Source: Paracoccaceae bacterium (GTDB lineage: Bacteria > Pseudomonadota > Alphaproteobacteria > Rhodobacterales > Rhodobacteraceae). From it: a stretch of 64,000 bases of DNA. The position numbers were made by a program, and so were the translations under genes. Location: contig SBGD01000031.1 of NCBI GenBank assembly GCA_006226775.1, positions 48,923-112,922 of the forward strand. Direction: 5' to 3'. Position 1 is the first letter of the stretch; each line of letters begins with the position of its first letter. Positions 35,725 through 43,833 of this stretch are shown here, piece after piece. A model generated the notes under the pieces. That model had not been told where the DNA came from, made no database searches, and saw only the letters and a program-made list of their open reading frames with translations.

Positions 35725-36219
35725 ATGGCGCTTGATCCCCGCGACTTCGACATCCTCAAGGTGCTCCTGCGCGAGGGCCGGATTTCCAAGACGCAACTGG
35801 CCGACCGGGTGAACCTCTCGCCGACCCCCTGCTGGAACCGGCTACGCAAGCTGGAGGACTCGCGGGTGATCGAGGGCTATTCCGCCCGCCTCGACCTGCG
35901 CCGCATCGCGCCGCATACGGCGGTCTTCGTGGTGGCGGAACTGACTGATCACCTCGCCCCGAGCTTCGCGCTCTTCGAACAGGCGATCCGCGAGGTCGAC
36001 GAGGTGACGGGATGCTGGGCGCTGGGCGGCGGCTATGACTACCTGTTGCAGGTGCTGTGCCGCGACGTGGACGGGTTTCAGCGGCTGATGGACGGGCTGC
36101 TGGAGCGCGATATCGGGCTGAAGCGCTACTATTCCTACATCGTGACCAAGAATGTGAAGGGCGACGGACCGCCGCCGCTGGATATCCTGCTGGACGCGAG
36201 GTCTCGGGAGGGATCCTGA
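35725..36219 (+). CDS. Lrp/AsnC family regulator (AsnR/DoeX type)
   Basis: 164-aa regulator: helix-turn-helix FDILKVLLREGRISKTQLADRVNLSPTPCWNRLRKLEDSRVI (about 6-47) and RAM domain with VTGCWALGGGYDYLLQVLC. It starts 3 bp after eutC. In ectoine gene clusters this regulator (AsnR/DoeX) responds to breakdown intermediates such as diaminobutyrate derivatives and works with EnuR; no EnuR/GntR gene is in this window. It most likely controls the surrounding module. Confidence 0.85.
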   Translation: MALDPRDFDILKVLLREGRISKTQLADRVNLSPTPCWNRLRKLEDSRVIEGYSARLDLRRIAPHTAVFVVAELTDHLAPSFALFEQAIREVDEVTGCWALGGGYDYLLQVLCRDVDGFQRLMDGLLERDIGLKRYYSYIVTKNVKGDGPPPLDILLDARSREGS

Positions 36220-36245
36220 CCTGACGCGGCCCTTGCGCGGCCCGC

Positions 36246-36335
36246 GCCCCGGACCTGATCCGGGGCCTCCGGGCCAGGGTGGAGATGAGGTCCCCCGGAT
36301 CAAGTCCGGGGCAGGCCGGATCAGGTCCGGGACTG
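36246..36335. repeat. Triple GGATCAAGTCC-type palindromic repeat
   Basis: Three related units: CCCCGGACCTGATCCGGGG (from 36247), CCCCCGGATCAAGTCCGGGG (ending 36311) and CCGGATCAGGTCCGGG (ending about 36332). The first two form a long imperfect inverted repeat. The 280-bp gap between the AsnC-type gene and the aldehyde dehydrogenase is mostly this element, a family common in alphaproteobacteria; a relative is at 61062-61130. Confidence 0.8.
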
Positions 36336-36499
36336 CGGCGGGAGCGTGGCGGTTGTTCGGGGTCGGGCCGAAAGGACAGTTCCTCTCCGGGCCGCCTTGA
36401 GAAAAGAGACATCCTCTCGCATGGCGCGGATTTCGGCCCCATCGGCCTGGCTTCGCGTGGCATCCTGCCCCGGAAACGCAAGTCGAGGGAGTTTGCGCC

Positions 36500-37975
36500 A
36501 TGTCCCACCACCCGGTTCGCATCACCGCCGATCTCGATGACGCGCGGCTGATCCGCAGCTTTGCTTATGTCAACGGCAAGTGGGTCTCGGGCGAGAGCGG
36601 CGAGATGATCGCCGTCACCGATCCCGCCAGCGGCGAGCAGGTGGGCGAGGTCGCGCGGCTGACCCCCGACCAGTCCCGCGCCGCGGTGGATGCGGCACAG
36701 GCGGCCTTTGCCACCTGGTCGCTGACCCTGCCGCAGGACAAGGCGCGGCTCCTGCGGCGCTGGCATGACCTGATGCTGGAGCACCGCGAGGACCTGGCGC
36801 GGCTGATGGTGATGGAACAGGGCAAACCCCTGTCCGAGGCGCGGGGCGAGATCGACTATGCGGCCTCTTTCGTCGAGTTCTATGCCGAGGAAACCCGCCG
36901 GCCCAATATCGAGGGTGTGACCAGCCATCTGCCCGATGCCGAGGTCGAGCTCTGGCGCGAGCCGGTGGGGGTGGCGGCGCTGATCACGCCGTGGAATTTC
37001 CCCTCGGCCATGCTGACGCGCAAGGCCGCCGCGGCCCTGGCGGCGGGCTGTACCGTGGTGGCGCATCCTTCGGCCGAGACGCCGTTCTCGGCGCTGGCGC
37101 TGGCGGAACTGGCCGAGCGGGCGGGCGTGCCTCCGGGGGTGTTCAACGTCATCACCGGCGATGCCGCGACCGTCGTGACGCCCTGGTGCGCCGATCCGCG
37201 GGTGCGGGTGCTGTCCTTCACCGGCTCGACCGAGGTGGGGCGGCTGCTTTACCGGCAATCGGCGGCGACGGTGAAGAAACTGGTGCTGGAACTGGGCGGC
37301 CATGCGCCGGTGATCGTCTTTGCCGGTTGCGATCTGGGGCAGGCGGTGGACGAGACGATCAAGGCCAAGTTCGCCACCTCGGGGCAGGATTGCCTCGGCG
37401 CCAACCGGATTTTCGTGGAACGGGGCATTTACGATGCCTTCTGCGCGAAGTTCGTGGCGGCGACGGAAGCGCTCAGCATCGGCAGGGGAATGGACGACCC
37501 CGACATCGGCCCGCTGATGAACGAAAAGGCGGTGCAAAAGCAGGAGGCGCATGTGGCCGATGCGCTGGCCAGGGGCGCGCGGCTGCTGTGCGGCGGGGCG
37601 CGCCATGCGCTGGGGCCGCTGTTCTATCAGCCGACGGTGCTGGCGGATGTGCCGGCGGAGGCGGATATCCTGCACGAGGAGACCTTCGGGCCGGTGGCGG
37701 CGATCCTGCCCTTCGACAGCGAGGACGAGGTGGTGGCGCGGGCCAATGACAGCGAATACGGGCTGGTGGCCTATGTCCACTCGCAGGATCCGCGGCGCAT
37801 CTACCGGGTCAGCCGGGCCTTGCAGTTCGGCATGGTGGCGGTCAATCGCACCAAGGTCACCGGCGCGCCGATCCCCTTTGGCGGGATGAAGCAGTCCGGG
37901 CTTGGCCGCGAAGGGGCGAGACAGGGGATGGAGGCCTTTACCGAGATCAAATACGTTTGCCGCGATTGGGGGTGA
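36500..37975 (+). CDS. ssd: NAD(P)-dependent aldehyde dehydrogenase, succinate/aspartate-semialdehyde type
   Basis: 491-aa class I aldehyde dehydrogenase. The active-site cysteine is in TSGQDCLGANR and the general base glutamate in LELGGHAPVIV. NAD binding: TPWNFPSAML and LSFTGSTEVG. It corresponds to Ssd/DoeC in ectoine modules, which oxidises aspartate semialdehyde to aspartate; annotated relatives are called succinate-semialdehyde dehydrogenases. The start ATG 36500 is preceded by GAGGGAG. The transaminase downstream would supply the semialdehyde. Confidence 0.88.
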   Translation: MSHHPVRITADLDDARLIRSFAYVNGKWVSGESGEMIAVTDPASGEQVGEVARLTPDQSRAAVDAAQAAFATWSLTLPQDKARLLRRWHDLMLEHREDLARLMVMEQGKPLSEARGEIDYAASFVEFYAEETRRPNIEGVTSHLPDAEVELWREPVGVAALITPWNFPSAMLTRKAAAALAAGCTVVAHPSAETPFSALALAELAERAGVPPGVFNVITGDAATVVTPWCADPRVRVLSFTGSTEVGRLLYRQSAATVKKLVLELGGHAPVIVFAGCDLGQAVDETIKAKFATSGQDCLGANRIFVERGIYDAFCAKFVAATEALSIGRGMDDPDIGPLMNEKAVQKQEAHVADALARGARLLCGGARHALGPLFYQPTVLADVPAEADILHEETFGPVAAILPFDSEDEVVARANDSEYGLVAYVHSQDPRRIYRVSRALQFGMVAVNRTKVTGAPIPFGGMKQSGLGREGARQGMEAFTEIKYVCRDWG

Positions 37976-38099
37976 GCGCCCTTGCGCACCCTCCCGAGCG
38001 GCGCGCCGGTGGCCCCTGCGGGAGCCTCCGGCGGGAGTTTACCTGGCAAGATGAAGGGGCTGGACGGCGCTTGAAGGCCCGAAGGCAGAAAGGACGACG

Positions 38100-39470
38100 A
38101 TGCTGAAGAACGACATGCTGGAGCAATGGGACCGGGAGAATTTCTTTCATCCCTCGACTCACCTGGCGGAATTTGCCCGCGGCACCCTGCCCCAGCGGGT
38201 GATCAAGACCGGCGACGGCTGCCATATCGAGGATCGCGAGGGCAACCGGCTGCTGGATGCCTTTGCCGGGCTTTACTGCGTGAACGTGGGCTATGGCCGC
38301 AAGGAGATTGCCGAGGCGATTGCCGAACAGGCGCATGAGCTGGCCTATTACCATTCCTACGTGGGCCATGGCACCGAGGTGTCGATCACCCTGGCCAAGA
38401 TGATCCTCGACCGGGCGCCCGAGCATATGTCGAAGGTCTATTTCGGGCTTTCGGGGTCGGATGCCAACGAGACCAATGTCAAGCTGATCTGGTATTACAA
38501 CAATATTCTCGGGCGGCCCGAGAAGAAGAAGATCATCTCGCGCTGGCGGGGCTATCATGGCTCGGGGCTGGTGACCGGGTCGCTGACCGGGCTGGAGCTG
38601 TTTCACAAGAAATTCGACCTGCCGCTGGCGCAGGTCGTCCATACCGAGGCGCCGTATTATTTCCGTCGCGACGACCTCGGCCAGAGCGAGGCCGATTTCG
38701 TGGCGCATTGCGTGGCCGAACTGGAGGCGCTGATCGAGCGGGAAGGGGCGGAGACCATTGCCGCCTTCATCGGCGAGCCGGTGCTGGGCACCGGGGGGAT
38801 CGTGCCGCCGCCGGAGGGCTATTGGGCGGCGATCCAGCAGGTGCTGGACAAGCATGACATCCTGCTGGTGGCCGACGAGGTGGTGACCGGCTTCGGGCGG
38901 CTGGGCACGATGTTCGGGTCCGACCACTACGGGATGAAGCCGGATCTGATCACCATCGCCAAGGGGCTGACCAGCGCCTATGCGCCGCTTTCGGGCTCGA
39001 TCGTCAGCGACCGGATGTGGCAGGTGCTGGAGCAGGGCACCGACGAGAACGGGCCGATCGGTCATGGCTGGACCTATTCCGCCCATCCGATCGGGGCGGC
39101 GGCGGGGGTGGCGAACCTCAAGCTGCTGGACACCATGGGGCTGGTGATGAATGCCGGAGAGACCGGGGCCTATTTCAACAAGGTCATGGGCGAGGCGCTG
39201 GGCGATCATGCCCATGTCGGCGATATCCGCGGCGCGGGCATGCTCTGCGCGGTGGAATTCGTCCAGGACCGCGAGCGCCGGAGCTTCTTTGACGCCGGTG
39301 ACAAGGTGGGGCCGCGGGTGGCCGCGGCGCTGCTCGAGCAGGGGGTGATCGGGCGGGCCATGCCGCAGGGCGATATCCTGGGCTTTGCGCCGCCCTTCTG
39401 CCTGACCCCGGCGGAGGCCGACGAGGTGGCCGAGAAGACCGCGACCGCCGTGGCGCAGGTTCTGGGCTGA
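38100..39470 (+). CDS. atf: Class III aminotransferase (Atf/DoeD type)
   Basis: 456-aa omega-aminotransferase. The PLP lysine is in DLITIAKGLTSAYAPL, with DEVVTGFGRLG and SGSDANETNVK as other signatures. In ectoine modules the equivalent DoeD/Atf converts diaminobutyrate to aspartate semialdehyde with pyruvate or 2-oxoglutarate as acceptor. ATG 38100 follows AAAGGACGACG. It ends the module; fdhD follows 122 bp later and belongs to another process. Confidence 0.87.
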   Translation: MLKNDMLEQWDRENFFHPSTHLAEFARGTLPQRVIKTGDGCHIEDREGNRLLDAFAGLYCVNVGYGRKEIAEAIAEQAHELAYYHSYVGHGTEVSITLAKMILDRAPEHMSKVYFGLSGSDANETNVKLIWYYNNILGRPEKKKIISRWRGYHGSGLVTGSLTGLELFHKKFDLPLAQVVHTEAPYYFRRDDLGQSEADFVAHCVAELEALIEREGAETIAAFIGEPVLGTGGIVPPPEGYWAAIQQVLDKHDILLVADEVVTGFGRLGTMFGSDHYGMKPDLITIAKGLTSAYAPLSGSIVSDRMWQVLEQGTDENGPIGHGWTYSAHPIGAAAGVANLKLLDTMGLVMNAGETGAYFNKVMGEALGDHAHVGDIRGAGMLCAVEFVQDRERRSFFDAGDKVGPRVAAALLEQGVIGRAMPQGDILGFAPPFCLTPAEADEVAEKTATAVAQVLG

Positions 39471-39592
39471 GGCGCGGCGCGGGCGGGCGGGGCACGGGGT
39501 CGCCCCGCCCGCCCGCGCTTTAGGGCTGGAGGGTCGCGGAGGTTCATCCTAGGTTCCGGGGGCTGTCCATTCACAGATGCCCGGAGGCGCAA

Positions 39593-40477
39593 GTGCCCGG
39601 TTCGACCGATCCAGCCCCCTATCTCATCGCCCCCGACCCGGCGGCGCCGCGCCTGACCCGCAGGCTGAGCGGCACCGATCACGAGGGCCGCAGCCAGGAG
39701 GTCGCGGTGGTCGAGGAGCGGCCGCTGACCATCTTCCTCAATTCGCGCGAGATCGTGACGGCGATGACCATCGGCGATTACCCCGAATACCTCGCGCTGG
39801 GGTTCCTGCTGAACCAGGGGATGCTGCGGCGCGAGGACGCGGTGACCGGCGTCGATTACGACGCCGATCTCGAGGTGGTGGTGGTGCGCACGGCGGTCGA
39901 GACCAGCCACGAGGAAAAGCTGAAGAAGAAGACCCGCACCAGCGGTTGTGCGGTGGGCACGGTCTTTGGCGACATGATGGAGGGGCTGGAGGGGCTGACC
40001 CTGCCGCAGGCGGAGTTGCGGTCGAGCTGGCTATATGCGCTGTCGGCGCGGATCAACCGGACGCCCTCGCTCTATCTCGAGGCCGGGGCGATCCATGGCA
40101 CGGTGCTGTGCCGGCGCGATCAGCCCTTGGTCTACATGGAGGATGTCGGGCGCCACAACGCGGTGGACAAGATCGCCGGCTGGATGTTCTCCGAAGGCGT
40201 GGGCGCGGCGGACAAGATGCTCTATACCACCGGGCGGCTGACCTCGGAGATGGTGATCAAGACCGCGCTGATGGGCATCCCGTTGCTGGCCTCACGCTCG
40301 GGCTTTACCGCCTGGGGGGTCGAGATCGCGCGGCAGGTGGGGCTGACGCTGATCGGGCGGATGCGGGGCAAGCGGTTCCTGTGCCTTTCGGGGGCGGAGC
40401 GGATCACCTGGGATGTCGACCCGGCGGATGTGCCCGACGAAGAGCACAGACATCGCCGCAAGGGGGCCGAGGGATGA
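39593..40477 (+). CDS. fdhD: Formate dehydrogenase accessory sulfurtransferase FdhD
   Basis: 294 aa. FdhD carries sulfur to the molybdenum cofactor of formate dehydrogenases. Conserved parts: RPLTIFLN, TIGDYPEYLALGFLLNQGM, MEDVGRHNAVDKIAGW and TTGRLTSEMV. Where the E. coli protein has a CxxC pair, this one reads TSGCAVGTVFGD, with one cysteine only. The start is GTG 39593 with CGGAGG 5 bases upstream. First gene of fdhD-mobA-mobB-moeA. Confidence 0.92.
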   Translation: MPGSTDPAPYLIAPDPAAPRLTRRLSGTDHEGRSQEVAVVEERPLTIFLNSREIVTAMTIGDYPEYLALGFLLNQGMLRREDAVTGVDYDADLEVVVVRTAVETSHEEKLKKKTRTSGCAVGTVFGDMMEGLEGLTLPQAELRSSWLYALSARINRTPSLYLEAGAIHGTVLCRRDQPLVYMEDVGRHNAVDKIAGWMFSEGVGAADKMLYTTGRLTSEMVIKTALMGIPLLASRSGFTAWGVEIARQVGLTLIGRMRGKRFLCLSGAERITWDVDPADVPDEEHRHRRKGAEG

Positions 40478-40543
40478 GCCGGGCGGGGAAAAATCTTCAA
40501 AGATTTTTGCAAATTCCTTTGAAGGAATTTGGGTGCGCCCGGC
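40478..40543. repeat. Tandem-palindrome element copy 2 (AT-rich inner arms)
   Basis: AAAAATCTTCAAAGATTTTT (40489-40508), GC, then AAATTCCTTTGAAGGAATTT (40511-40530). The outer GCCGGGCG (40478-40485) pairs with CGCCCGGC (40536-40543). It lies between fdhD and mobA; the architecture equals the GATC-type copies although the inner sequence is unrelated. Confidence 0.85.
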
Positions 40544-40559
40544 ATCGGGCGCTGCGGCC

Positions 40560-41189
40560 ATGACCCGGCCTTTGGGGGTGATCCTGGCCGGGGGACGGGC
40601 GACGCGGATGGGCGGGGGCGACAAGTGCCTCTTGCCGCTGGGCGGGCGGACGATCCTCGACCGGGTGATCGCGCGGCTGCGCCCGCAGGTTGACGGGCTG
40701 GCGCTCAATGCCAATGGCGATCCCGGGCGTTTTGCCGGCTGTGGCCTGCCGGTGGTGGCGGATTCGGTCGTGGGCTTTGCCGGGCCTTTGGCCGGGGTGC
40801 TGGCGGGGCTGGACTGGGCCGCGGCGCAGGGCGGCGAGGCGATCGTGACCGCGGCGGCGGATACGCCGTTCTTCCCCAACGACCTGGTGGCGCGCCTGCA
40901 GACCGAGGCGGCGGGGCAGCGCCATCCGCTGGTGCTGGCCGCGACAAAGCGCGCGGGCGAGCAGACCCGTTCGATGTCGAAAGGCGGCTATGTGCGGCAC
41001 CCGACCTTCGGGCTCTGGCCGGTGGCGCTGCGCGAGGATCTGCGTGCGGCGCTGCAGGGCGGGGTCAAGAAGGTGGTGCTCTGGACCGATCCCCATGGCG
41101 GGCGCGAGGCGCTTTTCCCCGAGGAAGCGGCGTTCTTCAACGTCAATACGCCTCAGGATCTGAAACGCGCGGAGGCGATGCTGGCATGA
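40560..41189 (+). CDS. mobA: Molybdenum cofactor guanylyltransferase
   Basis: 209-aa nucleotidyltransferase that joins GMP to molybdopterin to form the MGD cofactor of DMSO-reductase-family enzymes such as formate dehydrogenase. N-terminal GVILAGGRATRMGGGDKCLLP is the GTP-binding signature; PVVADSVVGFAGPLAGVLAGL and AADTPFFP follow. ATG 40560 is just after a palindromic element, and mobB overlaps its stop. Confidence 0.95.
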   Translation: MTRPLGVILAGGRATRMGGGDKCLLPLGGRTILDRVIARLRPQVDGLALNANGDPGRFAGCGLPVVADSVVGFAGPLAGVLAGLDWAAAQGGEAIVTAAADTPFFPNDLVARLQTEAAGQRHPLVLAATKRAGEQTRSMSKGGYVRHPTFGLWPVALREDLRAALQGGVKKVVLWTDPHGGREALFPEEAAFFNVNTPQDLKRAEAMLA

Positions 41190-41677
41190 GGCTTTACGGG
41201 GTGACCGGCTGGAAGAACTCGGGCAAGACCGGGCTGATGGAGCGGCTGGTGGCCGAGATCACCGGGCGGGGGTTCACCGTGTCGACGGTGAAACATGCCC
41301 ATCATACGTTCGACGTGGACCAGCCGGGCAAGGATTCGCACCGTCACCGGCAGGCGGGGGCGGCGCAGGTGCTCTTGTCGTCGCGCAACCGGGTGGCGCT
41401 GATGACCGAATTGCGCGGCGCGGACGAGCCGCCGCTGGAGGCGCTGCTGGCACAGCTGGCGCCATGCGACCTGGTGCTGATCGAAGGCTACAAGCGCGAC
41501 CGCCATCCCAAGATCGAGGCCCATCGCGCCGCCACCGGCCAGCCGCTGATCGCGCCGGGGGACGCGACGATCCGCGCGGTCGCCTCGGATTCCGCGCCCC
41601 TGCTTGACCGGCCGGTGTTTCACCTCGACGACACGCGCGGGCTGGCCGATTTCGTGCTGCGCGAGGTGGGGCTGTGA
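41186..41677 (+). CDS. mobB: Molybdopterin-guanine dinucleotide biosynthesis adaptor MobB
   Basis: 163-aa GTP-binding protein that assists MobA. The Walker A is GVTGWKNSGKTGLMERL near the N-terminus; VSTVKHAHHTFDVDQPGKDS and DLVLIEGYKRDRHPKIE are the other conserved blocks. It overlaps mobA by 4 bp and the moeA fusion by 4 bp (ATGA and GTGA type), so all three are translationally coupled. Confidence 0.95.
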   Translation: MRLYGVTGWKNSGKTGLMERLVAEITGRGFTVSTVKHAHHTFDVDQPGKDSHRHRQAGAAQVLLSSRNRVALMTELRGADEPPLEALLAQLAPCDLVLIEGYKRDRHPKIEAHRAATGQPLIAPGDATIRAVASDSAPLLDRPVFHLDDTRGLADFVLREVGL

Positions 41678-43767
41678 GGTTCGACAGCTTCGCCATCGTC
41701 GACTGGTCCGGCGGCACTGACCGCGGGCCGCGCCCCGTCAAGGACGCGATCTGGCTGGGCCTGGTGCGCGGCGGGCGCGAGGAGGCGCCGGTCTACCTGC
41801 GCAACCGGCAGACGGCCGAGGCCGCGCTGGTGGCGCTGATCGAGGAGGAGCGCGCGGCGGGGCGGCGGCTGTTTCTGGGCTTCGATTTTCCCTTCGGTTA
41901 CCCGGCGGGGTTTGCCGAGGCCCTGGTGGGCACGCCCGATCCGCTGGCGCTCTGGGCCTGGCTGGAGGCGCGGATCGAGGATGCGCCCAAGGGCAACAAC
42001 CGCTTCGATCTGGCCGGCGAGATCAACCTGCGGTTCGGCGGCAAGGGGCCGTTCTGGGGCAACGGGCTGAAGCGCGAGATTCCGGGCCTCGCGCGCAGAA
42101 CCGCAGATCTCGAGAGCCCCTTTGCCGCGCGCCGCGCCTGCGAGGAGCGGGCGAAGGGCACCTTCACCTGCTGGCAACTGGCGGGCGCGGGGGCGGTCGG
42201 CTCGCAGGTGCTGATGGGGCTGCCGGTGCTGCAACGGTTGCGCCAGCGCTTTGGCGCCCGCGCCTGGCCCTTCGAGCCGCTCACCGGCGACGTGGCGCTG
42301 GTCGAGGTCTGGCCCTCGCTGATTGCCGACCGGGTCAAGGCGCTGGCCGGGCCGGGCGAGATTTCCGACCGGGCGCAGGTGCGCCTCCTCGCACGCGCGC
42401 TCTCGCGGCTGGCGCCGGAGGACCTGGGCGCGATGCTGGATGTCGAGGCACCCGAGGAAGGCTGGATCTTCGGGCTGGGGCAGGAGGCCAGGCTGCGCGC
42501 TGCCGCGGGCGGGTTGCAGCCGCCGCCGCTGCGCAACGATTGCTTTGCCCTGCCGCCGGGCGTGACCTGGACGCCGGTCGACGCGGCGCTGGCGCATCTG
42601 CGCGACAACCTCGCCCCGGTGGTGGGCGAGACACGCCTGCCGCTGGCCGAGGCCTGCGGGCGGATTCTGGCGGCCCAGGTGCAGGCGCTGCGGTCGAACC
42701 CGCCGCAGCCGAATGCGGCGGTCGACGGCTATGGTTTCGCGGGCGGGATCGCCGCGGGCGACACTCTCGATCTGCCGCTGGCCGAGGGGCGGGCGGCGGC
42801 GGGCGTGCCTTTCGACGGCGCGGTGCCGCCGGGGTACGCCCTGCGCATCCTGACCGGCGCCAGCCTGCCCGCCGGGGTGGACACCATCGCGCTGCAGGAG
42901 GATGTCGCCACCGATGGCCACCGGATCGCCCTGCGCGGGCCGCTGAAACACGGCGCCAATACCCGCAAGGCGGGCGAGGATGTCACGGCGGGCGATGTGC
43001 TGCTGGAGGCCGGGCGGCGGCTGACCCCGGCGGATCTCGCGCTGCTGGCGGCGACCGGGCAGGGCGATCTGCCGGTCAGGCGCCGCCTGCGCGTCGGCGT
43101 GTTGTCGACCGGCGACGAGGTGAGCGATCCGGGCGCCGCCGCGCGCCCGGGGCTGATCTACGATGCCAACCGCCCGATGCTCCTGGCGCTGATCCGGCGC
43201 TGGGGGTTCGAGGCGGTGGACCTCGGGATTGCGCCGGACGAACGCGGCGCTCTGCGTCGCCACCTCGACCGCGGCGCGCGGGAGGCGGATGTGCTGCTGA
43301 CCTCCGGCGGCGCCTCGGCGGGGGACGAGGATCACATGTCGGCGCTGCTGCGCGCCGAGGGCGGCTTGCAGCTCTGGCGGATCGCGGTGAAACCGGGGCG
43401 GCCGCTGGCGCTGGGGCTGTGGCAGGGGGTGCCGGTCTTCGGCCTGCCGGGCAACCCGGTGGCGGCAATGGTCTGCACGCTGATCTTTGCCCGCCCGGCG
43501 CTGGAGCGGCTGGCGGGCGGGCATTGGTGCGCGCCGGAGGGCTTCCTGGTGCCCGCCGCCTTCGAGAAATCCAAGAAGCCGGGGCGGCGGGAATACCTGC
43601 GCGCCCGGCTGCGCGACGGGCAGGCCGAGGTCTTCCGCTCGGAAGGCTCGGGGCGGATCAGCGGGCTGAGCTGGGCCGAGGGGTTGGTGGAACTGGGCGA
43701 TGGCGCGGCCGAGGTGCGCCGGGGCGATCCGGTCCGCTTCCTGCCCTTTGCGAGCTTCGGGATGTGA
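41674..43767 (+). CDS. moeA: Fusion: N-terminal RNase-H-like/unknown domain with MoeA molybdenum insertase
   Basis: 697-aa fusion. From about residue 292 it is MoeA/Glp (PVDAALAHLRDNLAPVVGET, then PNAAVDGYGFA, ILTGASLPAGVDTIALQEDV, GLIYDANRPML, TSGGASAGDEDHM, FGLPGNPVAAMVC), which inserts molybdate into molybdopterin. The first ~285 residues start with SFAIVDWSGGTDRG and contain LFLGFDFPFGYPAGFA and ALVEVWPSL; this looks like a DUF429/RNase-H-like fold, with D and S/G at the first strand. The start overlaps mobB. No frameshift separates the halves. The role of the first domain is unknown. Confidence 0.88.
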   Translation: MRFDSFAIVDWSGGTDRGPRPVKDAIWLGLVRGGREEAPVYLRNRQTAEAALVALIEEERAAGRRLFLGFDFPFGYPAGFAEALVGTPDPLALWAWLEARIEDAPKGNNRFDLAGEINLRFGGKGPFWGNGLKREIPGLARRTADLESPFAARRACEERAKGTFTCWQLAGAGAVGSQVLMGLPVLQRLRQRFGARAWPFEPLTGDVALVEVWPSLIADRVKALAGPGEISDRAQVRLLARALSRLAPEDLGAMLDVEAPEEGWIFGLGQEARLRAAAGGLQPPPLRNDCFALPPGVTWTPVDAALAHLRDNLAPVVGETRLPLAEACGRILAAQVQALRSNPPQPNAAVDGYGFAGGIAAGDTLDLPLAEGRAAAGVPFDGAVPPGYALRILTGASLPAGVDTIALQEDVATDGHRIALRGPLKHGANTRKAGEDVTAGDVLLEAGRRLTPADLALLAATGQGDLPVRRRLRVGVLSTGDEVSDPGAAARPGLIYDANRPMLLALIRRWGFEAVDLGIAPDERGALRRHLDRGAREADVLLTSGGASAGDEDHMSALLRAEGGLQLWRIAVKPGRPLALGLWQGVPVFGLPGNPVAAMVCTLIFARPALERLAGGHWCAPEGFLVPAAFEKSKKPGRREYLRARLRDGQAEVFRSEGSGRISGLSWAEGLVELGDGAAEVRRGDPVRFLPFASFGM

Positions 43768-43823
43768 GGGGCGCCGATCTGTCAACAGATCGGGACCGAT
43801 CCATTGATGGATCGGCGCCCTCA
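43766..43823. repeat. Tandem-palindrome element copy 3
   Basis: CCGATCTGTCAACAGATCGG (43774-43793), GA, then CCGATCCATTGATGGATCGG (43796-43815); each has a 9-bp arm and a 2-base centre. The outer GAGGG(G)CGCC pairs with GGCGCCCTC with one bulge. It lies between the convergent moeA fusion and the membrane protein gene. Confidence 0.85.
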
Positions 43824-43833
43824 GCGGCGCGGT

